From Shewanella sp. AS1 (GTDB taxonomy: Bacteria; Pseudomonadota; Gammaproteobacteria; Enterobacterales; Shewanellaceae), in the NCBI RefSeq assembly GCF_021412565.1, contig NZ_JAKCLJ010000015.1, forward strand, positions 1-61,622: a stretch of DNA of 61,622 bases, written 5' to 3'. The notes under the pieces were generated by a model that did no database searches, was not told the DNA's origin, and saw nothing but the letters and a program-made list of their open reading frames with translations. Both the position numbers and the translations under genes were made by a program. This document shows positions 7,672 through 17,343 of the stretch, in pieces (position 1 is the stretch's first letter; every line of letters begins with the position of its first letter).

Positions 7672-10089
7672 TTGAGTGATCAAGCACATTTTATTAAAAC
7701 TGCTGAACGCTTAAATCAAGTCCGTTTAGCACGGGCTTTAGCCATTCTGACACCGCTTCAACGGAATCTGTTTCATCTCATTCCTTTTTTCTTTCATTAT
7801 CATCAGTCCGGTAATCCGGGCTATAACAGTCCTATGACGCCTCGCGGTGTTGTGAATTATGGCCTCGATGATGCGGTGATACAGGCGTGTCAGACCCTGG
7901 AGGTCGATATGCCTGTGGTGCTTAAAGAACGCGCCGCCGCGATTCATGGCATCTATACCATGGGCAGTACGGCGACCTTTGGCCAAAACCCAAGGAGTGA
8001 CATCGATGTCTGGGTGATTTTTGATCCCCATTTAACTAAGAGTGAGCTGGTTCTGCTGCAGCAAAAATCTGACATTCTGACCGACTGGTTTATCGAGCAT
8101 CAGCTGGAAGTCAATATTTATCTTGTTCATCCCAAACAGTTTTTGGGGCTGGAAGAGACAGATAACTTAGCCTCAACCATAGGCTGTGAAAACAGTGGCA
8201 GTGCCCAGCATTGGCTGCTGTTAGAGGAGTTTTACCGCAGCCATATTTGTATTGCGGGTAAGCCTGTGGCCTGGTGGCCCGATGCGGCGACGCCCGATAC
8301 TCATCTGTTTTTAGGCGATGTGAGAAATCTGCCCGCCAGTGAATATTTTGGCGCATCTTTGTGGCAACTCTATAAAGGGTTGGATAAGCCCCATAAGGCA
8401 CTGCTTAAAGTCATGTTGCTCGAGGCCTATGCCAGTGATTATCCCAATACCGAACTGGTTACGCGCCAAGTCTGGCAGCGTACCCTCTCGGCGGATTTCT
8501 CTACATCGAATGACGCCTATTTCATCTTGTATCAGTCGATTGAAAACTATTTAATCCGCAAAGGGGATATGCGGCGTCTCGAAATTGTGCGTCGCTGTTT
8601 CTACCTAAAATGCGGCATCCGCCTCACAGAGAACTCGCATCCTAAAGATTGGCGCTATTTCAAGTTGAAATCCTTAGTACAGGAGTGGGGCTGGTCGGAT
8701 AATCTGCTGAGCGCGCTGGATAAATGCGATAACTGGCATTGTGGGCAATTGCAATGGTTCAATGAGCAGTTGAATGAGTTGATGCTGGGGAGTTATCAGA
8801 CCTTACTGCACTTTGCGTCGGAAAACCGCTTGAGTGACAAGCTGAAAATCTCTGAGCTTGGTCTGCTAACGCGAAAATTGCACACCTATTTTAGTGATGA
8901 TGACAAACAGATAATTAGCCTGAATAAGCTGTGGAGCCGCTCTGTTGAAGAGTCTAACCTCACAGTTATCTATAGCCATAATACCCAAGAATATTATCTG
9001 TATCGCTGCCTGCCTGAGTCAAAAAATTTCAGGGGTAATCGCGCCGTCTATCATTCATCCAATAAGGCGAAGTTACTTATCTGGGCCACCCTTAATGGTG
9101 TCTCCACAACGCGCACACAGTGGCATGACTTTGGTGGCAATAACGAGCAAACTAAGCAGCTCACTAAGGCCGCCAGACGCCTTCCCGAGATGATGAAAGC
9201 GAGCAACTGGCGTGTATCTAAGCTGGATCTGTGCCAGCCTTGGCATTTTAAAAAATTGATATTTTTGATTAATTTTAACAGTGATCCCACTGTTCACTGG
9301 CATGGCCAAGAGGTGATGGTGGATTATATCAATGGCAATATTTTCTCTTTAGGGCGAAAAAAGCTGAACATGCTGCAGTCCTTGGATGTGATCTGTCAGA
9401 ACAGTTGGGGTGAGTGGCACAGTCACCATTTCGACGGCAATGAGGCAATACTCAATGCCCTAGTCTATGTCACCCCTGGTATCCAACGTGCTCAGGGTCA
9501 GGTGCAGTTGGATGTAGTCAGTTGTACCAGCCGCTTGAGTAAGCAGTCCGAGCGCGCAATTGCCCATCTAGTAAGCCGACTGAACAGCCTGTGCATCAAG
9601 GGCTTGAGTTCATCGACCATGGTGCATCCACTCGAAGTGGGCGGGATAAAATATGGCCTGTTTCTCAATACCAATGGTTTGATCTATCAGGACTTAACCG
9701 ACTCTGAACCCTTCTATAAAAAGTTGTCCAAACGACAACTGCTGGAACTGCCTCGCCCAGATTTAGGCAACGATCCTTTCAGTAAGATCCCTAAGGTTAT
9801 TCAGCAATATGCCGCCATCGGGGCGATTCAATATTTCCTGCGTCAAAGGGAGCAGGAGATAGATGTGTTTGTGCTCGATGAGCACAACAATGTGAAGCAT
9901 TATATTCAGCCAGGGCACAATCTGGAGGAACTCGTGAGCCAGGTGGGTCACCATTACGCATTTGCCGACTCTTACATAGACAATGAACGATTCAATATGC
10001 CGCAGTTTTTTAAGTTGATCCGGGTCGATGGCAAGCTGAAGGCCAAACCCTTTGGGGTGAACGTGGATGAGGCTGCCATAGAGTTCTAA
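7672..10089 (+). CDS. cyaA: Class I adenylate cyclase
   Basis: This cytoplasmic enzyme makes cAMP from ATP. The N-terminal catalytic domain carries YTMGSTATFGQNPRSDIDVW, the nucleotidyltransferase signature (GS then DxD) of enterobacterial class I cyclases. The C-terminal half is the regulatory region that responds to the PTS glucose protein in E. coli. No ATG is suitable. TTG at 7672 gives 805 residues and puts the conserved RAL motif at the same distance from the start as in E. coli CyaA, which also uses TTG. A TTG at 7651 would add seven residues. A CRP-like site lies upstream. The gene converges with cyaY, 21 bp away. Confidence 0.95.
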   Translation: MSDQAHFIKTAERLNQVRLARALAILTPLQRNLFHLIPFFFHYHQSGNPGYNSPMTPRGVVNYGLDDAVIQACQTLEVDMPVVLKERAAAIHGIYTMGSTATFGQNPRSDIDVWVIFDPHLTKSELVLLQQKSDILTDWFIEHQLEVNIYLVHPKQFLGLEETDNLASTIGCENSGSAQHWLLLEEFYRSHICIAGKPVAWWPDAATPDTHLFLGDVRNLPASEYFGASLWQLYKGLDKPHKALLKVMLLEAYASDYPNTELVTRQVWQRTLSADFSTSNDAYFILYQSIENYLIRKGDMRRLEIVRRCFYLKCGIRLTENSHPKDWRYFKLKSLVQEWGWSDNLLSALDKCDNWHCGQLQWFNEQLNELMLGSYQTLLHFASENRLSDKLKISELGLLTRKLHTYFSDDDKQIISLNKLWSRSVEESNLTVIYSHNTQEYYLYRCLPESKNFRGNRAVYHSSNKAKLLIWATLNGVSTTRTQWHDFGGNNEQTKQLTKAARRLPEMMKASNWRVSKLDLCQPWHFKKLIFLINFNSDPTVHWHGQEVMVDYINGNIFSLGRKKLNMLQSLDVICQNSWGEWHSHHFDGNEAILNALVYVTPGIQRAQGQVQLDVVSCTSRLSKQSERAIAHLVSRLNSLCIKGLSSSTMVHPLEVGGIKYGLFLNTNGLIYQDLTDSEPFYKKLSKRQLLELPRPDLGNDPFSKIPKVIQQYAAIGAIQYFLRQREQEIDVFVLDEHNNVKHYIQPGHNLEELVSQVGHHYAFADSYIDNERFNMPQFFKLIRVDGKLKAKPFGVNVDEAAIEF

Positions 10090-10110
10090 CCTCATCCATA
10101 GGTATGAAGG

Positions 10111-10443
10111 CTAGAGTTCGAGCTTGATACCACCCTGACGCTGGATAGAGGAAACCACAAAGGGCATAAACTCACCGGCATCGGTGCGCTCATCTATCCA
10201 TTTTCCATCGACATAGGCAAAGTGATAACCACCAAACTGAGTGGCGACCCAGATCTGGTGTAGGGGCTCCTGCTTGTTGATGACTATCTTGGAGCGATCT
10301 TGAAATTCCAGTTGTAGCACGTTGCCAGATGCATCGATATCGATATCGGCATCCTGTTCGTCGATTGCAGTTTCGATGGCATCTTCAATCGCACTAAACA
10401 TGTCATCTGCGAGTTGGTGATACTGTGAGTCAGTCATTGCCAT
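10111..10443 (-). CDS. cyaY: Frataxin homologue CyaY
   Basis: CyaY binds iron and interacts with the IscS cysteine desulfurase to modulate iron-sulfur cluster assembly in the cytoplasm. The 110-residue product has the acidic first helix ([18 protein letters not shown]) used for iron and IscS contacts, and the family core [26 protein letters not shown] motif 9 nt before the first ATG supports this start over a second ATG two codons later. The position next to cyaA is conserved in gammaproteobacteria. Confidence 0.95.
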   Translation of the reverse strand: MAMTDSQYHQLADDMFSAIEDAIETAIDEQDADIDIDASGNVLQLEFQDRSKIVINKQEPLHQIWVATQFGGYHFAYVDGKWIDERTDAGEFMPFVVSSIQRQGGIKLEL

Positions 10444-10873
10444 GACGGAGAGTCCTCAATAGGGTTAACTTAGGCAAATATAGTAACAATGCGCCCGGTT
10501 ATGCTCCATCGATTTTTTATTTGCGATAAAAATTGGCTTATTGATGAGGTAAAGCAGATCTCCTCTTGACCTGTTATCCCCATCTCTGCAACCATCACGG
10601 CAGGGATTTTTACCAATTGTTATCAGAGATATCACCTTGTTTTAGTTTGTGTGTGTTGGGTTACACCTGAGTTGACCCAAACTTGGCTAAAGTTAGCATT
10701 TTTCCCGTTTATGGCGATGTTTATCTCGTGGCGATAAAAATAATGGTTTTCGCCAAGAATATTGGCAGAACAAGCGCGAGAATGTGGTATAAATTTGAAC
10801 TTCAATAAGGTGATGAGACAGTGCCTCTATGCGCTTTGTGTCGTGATATTATCTTAAAATTGCGGAATATCTG
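10444..10873. other. Intergenic region between cyaY and lptM
   Basis: This 430-bp gap separates divergent genes and should hold both promoters. I see an inverted repeat TGGCGA / TCGCCA (10729-10755) and an extended -10 for lptM. I see no open reading frame with a ribosome binding site and no recognisable RNA gene. Confidence 0.5.
10762..10793 (+). promoter_or_regulatory. Probable promoter of the lptM-lysA operon
   Basis: TGGTATAAA (10785-10793) is an extended -10 element. A possible -35, TTGGCA (10762-10767), stands 20 bp upstream, longer than usual, which an extended -10 can tolerate. The lptM start is 80 bp downstream. Confidence 0.45.
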
Positions 10874-11074
10874 ATGTTGAAAAAGATGAAGTTGATTACC
10901 TTAATGCTGCTGGGATCTTTATTTATGGTCGCCTGTGGCCAGAAAGGGCCTCTGTATCGCTCACCCGAAGCGCAGGATAATCAGGCGCAGGGCGCCACAG
11001 ATGCCGAGCAGACATATGAATCAACAGAAAATCAGTCGACAGAAAGTGAGTCGACAAAAAATGAGGAACAATAA
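10874..11074 (+). CDS. lptM: LptM (YifL) small outer-membrane lipoprotein
   Basis: A 66-residue lipoprotein. A short signal peptide ends in the lipobox LFMVAC, so Cys21 would be lipidated. The next residues GQKGPLY are the signature of the YifL/LptM family. LptM helps the LptD-LptE lipopolysaccharide translocon mature and form its disulfides. The remainder is low-complexity (Glu, Ser, Thr, Gln) and probably disordered. Its stop lies two bases before the lysA GTG, so the genes form one operon, the usual order in gammaproteobacteria. Confidence 0.92.
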   Translation: MLKKMKLITLMLLGSLFMVACGQKGPLYRSPEAQDNQAQGATDAEQTYESTENQSTESESTKNEEQ

Positions 11075-11076
11075 GA

Positions 11077-12321
11077 GTGGATTATTTTTTATACCAAGAT
11101 GATCAATTGTATGCAGAGAAATGTGCCGTTTCTGATCTAGCTAAGACATATGGTACACCACTCTATATCTACTCCCGTGCGACCTTAGAACGCCACTGGC
11201 ATGCGTTTAACAATGCCTTAGGCGAGCATCCACACCTTATCTGTTATGCGGTCAAAGCCAACTCTAATCTGGCGGTATTAAATGTGCTGGCTCGTCTGGG
11301 CAGCGGTTTCGATATCGTCTCTGGCGGCGAACTGGCGCGAGTCATCGAAGCGGGCGGCGACCCGAACAAAGTCGTTTTCTCTGGCGTGGGTAAAACCGTT
11401 GCCGAAATGGAGATGGCACTGGAGCTGGGCATCCACTGCTTTAACGTCGAATCCGAGGCTGAGCTTGAGCAGTTAAGTTTGGTGGCTAGCCGTATGGGCA
11501 AGGTTGCTCCCGTATCACTGCGGGTCAATCCGGATGTGGATGCAGGCACCCATCCCTATATCTCCACCGGACTGAAAGAGAATAAATTTGGTATCGCCAT
11601 GGAAGAAGCCGAGCGTATCTTCCTGCGTGCCAGCGAGTTGCCTGGCCTTGCTGTCACAGGCGCCGATTGCCATATCGGTTCACAGCTGACTGAGCTGCAA
11701 CCTTTCCTCGATGCCATGGACAGAATGTTGGCCCTTATCGATCGTCTTGCCGAGCAAGGGGTGACTATTCGTCATCTGGATGTGGGCGGCGGCCTTGGGG
11801 TGACCTATGATACTGAGCAGCCACCCGAGCCCAGCGCCTATGCCGCAGCTTTAGTGGCCAAGCTGGCGGGGCGCGATCTTAAATTGATTTTCGAACCTGG
11901 CCGTGCCATTGCCGCCAATGCCGGTATCTTCGTGACTCAGGTGCTTTATCTGAAAGAGAACAGCGACAAGAATTTCGCCCTAGTGGACGGCGCCATGAAC
12001 GATCTTATCCGTCCTTCGCTCTACAGTGCTTGGCAGAAAATAATCCCGGTACAGCCAAGAGAAGGTGAAGCGCGTAATTATGATATTGTCGGTCCTGTGT
12101 GTGAGACTGGCGACTTCCTGGGTAAGGACAGAATGTTGAGCCTGCAAGCCGGTGATCTGCTTGCGGTTCGTTCATCTGGTGCCTATGGTTTTACTATGTC
12201 ATCTAACTACAACTCCCGCCCCCGTGTGGCGGAGGTGATGGTCGATGACACGCAGCATTATTTGGTGAGAGCGCGAGAAAGCATCTCGCAGTTGTGGCAA
12301 GGCGAACAACTGCTGCCGTAA
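11077..12321 (+). CDS. lysA: Diaminopimelate decarboxylase
   Basis: LysA decarboxylates meso-diaminopimelate to L-lysine, the last step of lysine synthesis, using pyridoxal phosphate. Lys60 in CYAVKANSN is the PLP lysine. HIGSQ, the glycine-rich DVGGGLGVTY phosphate loop, EPGRAI and CETGDFLG (substrate-binding Cys) are all present. The length of 414 is typical. The start is GTG directly behind lptM. dapF follows after 36 nt, placing two neighbouring steps of the DAP/lysine route together. Confidence 0.97.
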   Translation: MDYFLYQDDQLYAEKCAVSDLAKTYGTPLYIYSRATLERHWHAFNNALGEHPHLICYAVKANSNLAVLNVLARLGSGFDIVSGGELARVIEAGGDPNKVVFSGVGKTVAEMEMALELGIHCFNVESEAELEQLSLVASRMGKVAPVSLRVNPDVDAGTHPYISTGLKENKFGIAMEEAERIFLRASELPGLAVTGADCHIGSQLTELQPFLDAMDRMLALIDRLAEQGVTIRHLDVGGGLGVTYDTEQPPEPSAYAAALVAKLAGRDLKLIFEPGRAIAANAGIFVTQVLYLKENSDKNFALVDGAMNDLIRPSLYSAWQKIIPVQPREGEARNYDIVGPVCETGDFLGKDRMLSLQAGDLLAVRSSGAYGFTMSSNYNSRPRVAEVMVDDTQHYLVRARESISQLWQGEQLLP

Positions 12322-12357
12322 CCTTTTGTTAGTTTGTTATTTTAAAGGAAGACGTTT

Positions 12358-13197
12358 TTGATCCAATTCACCAAAATGCACGGTCTGGGCAACGACTTTA
12401 TGGTGGTCGATGGCGTGACGCAGAATGTCTATTTTTCGCCGGAACAGATAAAGCGCCTGGCCGATCGTAACTTCGGCATAGGATTCGATCAGCTCTTGCT
12501 GGTCGAGGCGCCCTATGATCCTGAACTGGATTTTCATTACCGCATCTTCAATGCCGATGGCAGTGAAGTCGAACAGTGCGGTAACGGTGCCCGTTGTTTT
12601 GCTCGCTTTGTGCGCAATAAAGGCCTAACCAATAAACAGAAGATCAAGGTCAGCACCTCGGCAGGTAAGATGACGTTGCGTCTGGAGCCTGATGGCAATG
12701 TGACGGTTAACATGGGGGTGCCGATTCTGGAGCCGAGCCGCATCCCTTTTAGCGCCAAGAAAACAGAAAAAACCTATCTGCTACAGGCCCAGGACGAGAA
12801 TGGCGTCAGCACTCACCTGTGCGGCGCCGTGTCTATGGGTAATCCCCATTGTGTGCTGGATGTAGAAGATGTGGCCAGTGCCGATGTGGATACAGTCGGC
12901 GCCTTGTTGACCAAACATGAGCGTTTCCCCAAAGGGGTCAATGTCGGTTTTATGCAGGTAATCAACCGCGGCTATATTAAGCTCAGAGTCTATGAGCGCG
13001 GCGCGGCAGAAACCTTAGCCTGTGGCAGTGGCGCCTGCGCCGCCGTAGCGGTGGGACAGCTACAAGGTAAGCTCGACAGACGAGTACGAGTAGATCTTCC
13101 CGGTGGTACATTAATTATCAATTGGGAAGGTGAGGGCAAGCCCCTATGGATGACGGGGCCGGCAGAACATGTATACGATGGACAGATACAACAATGA
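12358..13197 (+). CDS. dapF: Diaminopimelate epimerase
   Basis: DapF interconverts LL- and meso-diaminopimelate for peptidoglycan and lysine. It is a cofactor-free two-base racemase; the catalytic cysteines are visible at Cys74 (EQCGNGARC) and Cys222 (LACGSGAC). The 279-residue length and [10 protein letters not shown] start region are typical. The start is TTG, preceded by AAAGGAAG at a good distance. The stop overlaps the next gene's ATG (ATGA). Confidence 0.97.
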   Translation: MIQFTKMHGLGNDFMVVDGVTQNVYFSPEQIKRLADRNFGIGFDQLLLVEAPYDPELDFHYRIFNADGSEVEQCGNGARCFARFVRNKGLTNKQKIKVSTSAGKMTLRLEPDGNVTVNMGVPILEPSRIPFSAKKTEKTYLLQAQDENGVSTHLCGAVSMGNPHCVLDVEDVASADVDTVGALLTKHERFPKGVNVGFMQVINRGYIKLRVYERGAAETLACGSGACAAVAVGQLQGKLDRRVRVDLPGGTLIINWEGEGKPLWMTGPAEHVYDGQIQQ

Positions 13198-13832
13198 GTG
13201 ATGTCACCAATACCAAGGCGCAGCCGCCTTTCGATGAGATATTGATCCGCGAGTATCTGCTCGATAATCCTGATTTTTTCAGTCGCTATCCTGAGCTACT
13301 GCTGGCGATGCGTATTCCCCATGCCGAGCGTGGCGCAGTCTCTTTGGTAGAGCGCAGACAGGAGATGCAGCGTGCCCGGGTCACTCAGCTTGAAGAGGAG
13401 ATCACCAGCTTATTGTCTGTGGCCTCACGCAATGAGAAGATCTTTATGTTCAACTCTGAGCTGTCGCTCAAACTGCTGCAGGCTGAAGATCTTGGCGAGC
13501 TGAGACAGATTCTCTCCGTCGAGTTAAAGGCGCAGTTTCAATTTACCCATGTCAGGTTAATCACAGTGCACGATATCGACAGCGATCTGTCCCATATCTG
13601 GAGTGAAAGGTTAAAGCCAGGGCACTATTTTGGCCGCCTGACTCAGACCGAATCCCAGCGCCTGTTTGGCAGCGAAGTGGGGTCGGTGGCGCTATCGCGC
13701 CTGTCGGAGAAGTGCGGTCAGGTGATCTTCGCTATCGCCAGCGCCGATCCTATCCATTTCCATCCTGAGATGGACAATTTGCTGTTAAATCAGCTTAAAC
13801 AGCTGCTCGACCACCTACTGCCCAAGTTGTAA
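13194..13832 (+). CDS. DUF484 family protein (YigA-like)
   Basis: A 212-residue DUF484 protein, a GAF-like domain family that almost always lies between dapF and xerC. The N-terminus has [15 protein letters not shown], then [13 protein letters not shown], the family's best conserved stretch. A helical linker and a GAF-like C-terminal half follow. The start at 13194 overlaps the dapF stop by 4 nt and gives the usual N-terminus; an upstream in-frame ATG at 13146 would run back into dapF. The stop overlaps the xerC start by one base. Biochemical function is unknown. Confidence 0.9.
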   Translation: MSDVTNTKAQPPFDEILIREYLLDNPDFFSRYPELLLAMRIPHAERGAVSLVERRQEMQRARVTQLEEEITSLLSVASRNEKIFMFNSELSLKLLQAEDLGELRQILSVELKAQFQFTHVRLITVHDIDSDLSHIWSERLKPGHYFGRLTQTESQRLFGSEVGSVALSRLSEKCGQVIFAIASADPIHFHPEMDNLLLNQLKQLLDHLLPKL

Positions 13833-14734
13833 TGAAGCCTGCGGATCTGGATTGGCCTCAAGCGTTTGCCCATTACCTCGCTAGTGAGTGTGGGCTCTCG
13901 CCCCAGACAGTACGCAACTATTCCTTCGAGCTCAGGCGAATCGCAGAGTATCTGCCCGATGCAACCCCTTGGCATAAAGTCACTTCAGAACAACTGCAGG
14001 GCGTATTAAGCAAGCTGCATCGCCGCGGTCTAGGTCCACGCTCCATCGCCCTGACCTTGTCAGCCTTAAGGCAGTTCTATCAATACCTCTTGCATGAATC
14101 TTTAGTGACACAAGATCCCACCATAGGGCTCAACGCACCCAAACGCAGTAAACCTCTGCCGAAGAATATGGATCTCGACTCGGTCACCCATCTGTTATCT
14201 ATAGATGAAAACTCGCCATTGGGTCTGCGCGATAAGGCCATCATGGAGTTGTTTTACTCATCGGGATTGCGTCTGGCAGAATTGGCTGCGCTCAACACTG
14301 GCGACCTCGATTATAGTGATCAGCAGGTTAAGGTGATGGGTAAGGGTAGTAAGGAGCGCATTGTGCCGGTAGGGAGCGTCGCAGTCGCCGCCATACAAAA
14401 GTGGCTGGCGGTGCGGGCGACTCTTGCCTGTGAAGATAACGCCCTGTTTGTCACCCTTAAAGGCAAGCGTTTGTCTCACCGCTCAATTCAGACAAGGTTG
14501 AATAAGTGGGGGCAGGAGCAGGGGCTGAGCATGCATGTGCATCCCCATAAACTGCGCCACTCCTTCGCCACTCACATGCTGGAGTCCAGCAGCGATCTGC
14601 GCGCCGTACAGGAGTTGCTGGGACATGCCAATTTATCCACCACCCAAGTCTACACCAGCTTGGATTTTCAGCATCTGGCCAAGGTCTATGATGGTGCCCA
14701 CCCCAGAGCGAAGAAGCGGGGTGACAATGGCTAA
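13832..14734 (+). CDS. xerC: Tyrosine recombinase XerC
   Basis: XerC acts with XerD at dif to resolve chromosome dimers at cell division. The 300-residue protein has the N-terminal SAM-like DNA-binding domain and the full catalytic set Arg147, Lys171, His239, Arg242, His265 and Tyr274, each one residue before its E. coli XerC equivalent. The start overlaps the DUF484 stop in TAATG. The last ~10 codons lie inside a 40-bp tandem repeat that continues past the stop codon, so the extreme C-terminus may have been reshaped by duplication. Confidence 0.96.
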   Translation: MKPADLDWPQAFAHYLASECGLSPQTVRNYSFELRRIAEYLPDATPWHKVTSEQLQGVLSKLHRRGLGPRSIALTLSALRQFYQYLLHESLVTQDPTIGLNAPKRSKPLPKNMDLDSVTHLLSIDENSPLGLRDKAIMELFYSSGLRLAELAALNTGDLDYSDQQVKVMGKGSKERIVPVGSVAVAAIQKWLAVRATLACEDNALFVTLKGKRLSHRSIQTRLNKWGQEQGLSMHVHPHKLRHSFATHMLESSSDLRAVQELLGHANLSTTQVYTSLDFQHLAKVYDGAHPRAKKRGDNG

Positions 14735-14816
14735 TACCCATACCAGCGCAGCAAACAGGGCGACAATGGTCAATATCCATACCAGAGCGAAGAAGCGCGG
14801 TGGCAATAGCTAATGG
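14704..14816 (+). repeat. 39/40-bp imperfect tandem repeat at the xerC-yigB junction
   Basis: Units start at 14704, 14744 and 14783; the first and third share CAGAGCGAAGAAGCG, and all share the GACAATGG/GGCAATAG and CCATACC parts. The first unit covers the xerC C-terminus and stop. The third ends at the yigB ATG, repeating the xerC tail just before the next gene. Confidence 0.8.
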
Positions 14817-15532
14817 CAAGTATTCTAATCCGGCCTCAGCCTATCTCTGCCATCAGTTTCGATCTCGATGACACCCTCTATGATAATCGGCCCAATATCC
14901 TTAATGCTGAGCAGCAGTTACTCACTTGGCTGGCCGAGCATTATCCCAAGGTTGCCATTTGGCTGCGAGATGACTGGCTTGCCCTAAAACATGCGCTTAT
15001 CAAACAGACACCGTCATTGGCTCACGACACTAGTGCAGTTAGGTTGGCCCTATTGCAAGCGGGATTAAGGCGATTTGGTTACAGCCAAACTGAGGCTAAA
15101 CAGGGGGCGAAGGCCGGACTGGCCTGTTTTTTAGAGCACAGATCTAACTTTCTGGTATCCGATGAGGTGATAGCCATACTGACTCAGCTTGCTGAGCGTT
15201 TTCCTCTTGTCGGTATCACCAACGGCAATGTGGATGCCAATCGTATCGGTTTGGGCGAGTTATTGACCTTTGTACTGCATCCCGGTAACGGGGTGCGCAT
15301 GAAGCCCTACGGCGATCTATTTTTTAAGGCAGCGGACAGGCTCTCGATCGAAAATGCACAATTAGTGCATGTGGGCGACAGTTACCGCGCCGATGTGCAG
15401 GGCGCCCGCCGGGCGGGCTGTCAGGCGGCCTGGCTCAATCCTGCCTTTGGCGCAGTGACCAGTGATATAGGTGACGGACTGCTGCCCCATCTGCAGCTAT
15501 CTTCCCTCGATGAGCTCTTGCACTTACTTTGA
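14813..15532 (+). CDS. yigB: HAD-family hydrolase YigB
   Basis: A 239-residue HAD phosphatase. Motif I is SFDLDDTLYD (nucleophile Asp17, acid/base Asp19), motif II is GITNGN, and motif III/IV is HVGDSYRADVQGA. E. coli YigB dephosphorylates FMN and related small phosphates, giving riboflavin; that activity is inferred here from family and synteny. xerC-yigB is the conserved order. In many relatives uvrD follows; here the next gene belongs to a toxin-antitoxin module, so conserved synteny ends at about 15533. Confidence 0.88.
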   Translation: MASILIRPQPISAISFDLDDTLYDNRPNILNAEQQLLTWLAEHYPKVAIWLRDDWLALKHALIKQTPSLAHDTSAVRLALLQAGLRRFGYSQTEAKQGAKAGLACFLEHRSNFLVSDEVIAILTQLAERFPLVGITNGNVDANRIGLGELLTFVLHPGNGVRMKPYGDLFFKAADRLSIENAQLVHVGDSYRADVQGARRAGCQAAWLNPAFGAVTSDIGDGLLPHLQLSSLDELLHLL

Positions 15533-15603
15533 TAAAGCAAGAGGTCGACTTTTCTGCACAGGCAGCACTCAACATTTTATGTTAGCTGAGTAAGTTTTTA
15601 CCT

Positions 15604-15701
15604 GTTATAGCGTGTAAATTAAATTTTAACGGTTATAGCGTGTAATTTAATTTTTAACGGTTATAGCGTGTAAAACTTGCTTTACCTGCTATAGCGTGTA
15701 G
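15604..15701 (+). repeat. Four 14-bp operator-like repeats, 28-bp period, upstream of hipBA
   Basis: GTTATAGCGTGTAA occurs at 15604, 15632 and 15660, and the variant GCTATAGCGTGTAG at 15688: four copies at exactly 28-bp steps. The first three are followed by A/T-rich filler. The last copy lies between a possible -35 (TTGCTT, 15677-15682) and -10 (TAGATT, 15699-15704), so a bound repressor would block transcription. HipB-type antitoxins repress their own operons at repeated sites, which is the likely use here. Confidence 0.8.
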
Positions 15702-15739
15702 ATTGGTTGATAATCTTAGTATTGAGTGAAGGGTGCGAG

Positions 15740-16018
15740 ATGAAGGTGACTACCTCAAAGCAATTAAGCAATTATCTAAAAGACACGCGTTTGTCGATGA
15801 AACTGTCTCAAAGTAAAGTGGCTAACAAAGTGGGTATCAGGCAAGACACAGTGTCTAGCTTTGAGCACAATCCAGACTCGACTAAGCTAGATACGCTGTT
15901 TAAGCTGCTATCATCACTCAATCTTGAACTAGAGATTAAGCCTAGAGCTTCTCAAAATGACGCTTCAGCTCCTAGTGTTACACCCTCAAGCAATAATGAG
16001 TGGCAAGAGGACTGGTGA
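15740..16018 (+). CDS. hipB: HipB-type antitoxin (XRE-family repressor)
   Basis: A 92-residue helix-turn-helix protein: the XRE fold spans residues 8-60 (LSMKLSQSKVANKVGIRQDT is the HTH core). A Ser/Pro-rich tail ends in NEWQEDW, as in HipB proteins whose C-terminus contacts HipA. I choose ATG 15740, which has AAGGG upstream and fits the family; an earlier in-frame start at 15707 would add eleven residues lying in the promoter. The stop overlaps the hipA ATG (TGATG). It should neutralise HipA and repress the operon through the four upstream repeats. Confidence 0.88.
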   Translation: MKVTTSKQLSNYLKDTRLSMKLSQSKVANKVGIRQDTVSSFEHNPDSTKLDTLFKLLSSLNLELEIKPRASQNDASAPSVTPSSNNEWQEDW

Positions 16019-17343
16019 TGGCGGTATTAGATGTTTATATGAACGGTTATCTAATCGGGGAGTTCACCAAGACTGCTACGGGTGCTCATCATTTTAAATA
16101 CCATGAAGAGTGGCTTAATTTAGCTGGAAGCCGTCCCATATCGCTATCGATGCCATTACGTCGTCAAGCCTATAAAGGAGACGAGGTATATAACTTTTTT
16201 GATAACTTACTTCCCGATAACCCTGATGTGCGTAATCGAATCGTTGCCCGTCATCAAGCCGCTTCGTCCCAGCCTTTTGACTTACTGGCTAAAATTGGTC
16301 AAGACAGCGTTGGTGCGTTGCAATTAGTCGCCCATGGACAGTTGCCTCATAAGGTGAAACAGATAGAGTCTGAAGCACTTTCAGAAACAGCCTTAGCACA
16401 GGTATTGAAAGGCTATATGTCGGGTATTCCGCTAGGCATGCTACGGGAGCAAGAGGACTTTAGGATCTCGATAGCGGGTGCTCAAGAAAAAACGGCCCTT
16501 TTGCATGTAAAAGGACAATGGCATTTGCCCCTGCACTCTACACCGACCACGCATATCATTAAGCTACCTATCGGCACCATAAAGAGTCATTCATATACGA
16601 TTGATATGTCTGACAGCGTGGAAAACGAGTATCTGTGCATGAAGGTCGCTGAGGCGTTTGGCTTAGCGGTGGCGCAATGCCACATCATGCATGTTGGAGA
16701 TATTAAGGCGCTCGCCGTTGAGCGGTTCGATAGGCGCTATGCCCAAGATGCCAATTGGGTCATGCGTTTGCCTCAAGAGGATTTTTGTCAGGTACTCAAT
16801 GTGCCACCAGCCAATAAGTATGAGAGTGATGGTGGCCCAGATATTAAAGCCATCATGACTGAGCTATTGGGCTCATCCAACGCTGATCGTGACCGGCATG
16901 ATTTCATGAAAGCTCAAGTGCTGTTTTGGCTATTAGGGGCTATTGATGGGCATGCTAAAAACTTCTCAGTCTTTATTGAGGCGGGTGGCGGGTATCGTCT
17001 AACGCCTCTGTATGACATTTTATCCATCTATCCCGCCCTTGGTGGCAAAGGGCTTAACATACGTGACGCTAAGCTGGCGATGTCGCTAAAAGCCAGTAAG
17101 GGGAAAAAGGCTCAGCTGGATAAGATATTTCCAAGGCATTTTATGCAAACGGCTAAAGCCGTTGGTTTTGATACAGACGCCATGGCCAACATCATGATAG
17201 AGATGGCAGACAAGGTCGACTTTGTCATTATGCAGGTCAAAGCAGAGCTTCCCGAAGATTTCCCTGTTCACATAAGGGATACGATATTAGAGGGTCTGAA
17301 GGCTCGAGCAGCACGTTTAACCCCTGAGCAAATCTGGAGTTAA
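16018..17343 (+). CDS. hipA: HipA-type serine/threonine kinase toxin
   Basis: HipA phosphorylates glutamyl-tRNA synthetase (GltX) in E. coli and so causes growth arrest and persistence. This 441-residue protein has the E. coli HipA length (440). Visible family motifs are the N-terminal Couple_hipA domain, SIAGAQEKTALL (ATP/activation region), THIIKLP, ENEYLCM, VERFDRRY, GAIDGHAKNFSV with the catalytic Asp and Asn, and LTPLYDILSIYP. All key residues look intact, so it should be an active kinase. The start overlaps the antitoxin stop, and the next small frame starts on the hipA stop (TAATG). Substrate specificity here is inferred. Confidence 0.92.
   Translation: MAVLDVYMNGYLIGEFTKTATGAHHFKYHEEWLNLAGSRPISLSMPLRRQAYKGDEVYNFFDNLLPDNPDVRNRIVARHQAASSQPFDLLAKIGQDSVGALQLVAHGQLPHKVKQIESEALSETALAQVLKGYMSGIPLGMLREQEDFRISIAGAQEKTALLHVKGQWHLPLHSTPTTHIIKLPIGTIKSHSYTIDMSDSVENEYLCMKVAEAFGLAVAQCHIMHVGDIKALAVERFDRRYAQDANWVMRLPQEDFCQVLNVPPANKYESDGGPDIKAIMTELLGSSNADRDRHDFMKAQVLFWLLGAIDGHAKNFSVFIEAGGGYRLTPLYDILSIYPALGGKGLNIRDAKLAMSLKASKGKKAQLDKIFPRHFMQTAKAVGFDTDAMANIMIEMADKVDFVIMQVKAELPEDFPVHIRDTILEGLKARAARLTPEQIWS

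Noticed and set aside
10621..10700. A possible riboswitch or small RNA in the cyaY-lptM gap
   Set aside because: Only short imperfect inverted repeats are visible and no known conserved core can be recognised.
15604..15701. A mini CRISPR array upstream of hipB, because the period is 28 bp
   Set aside because: The conserved unit is 14 bp, the intervals are similar A/T-rich filler rather than unique spacers, and the repeat is unrelated to the I-F repeat. Operators explain it better.
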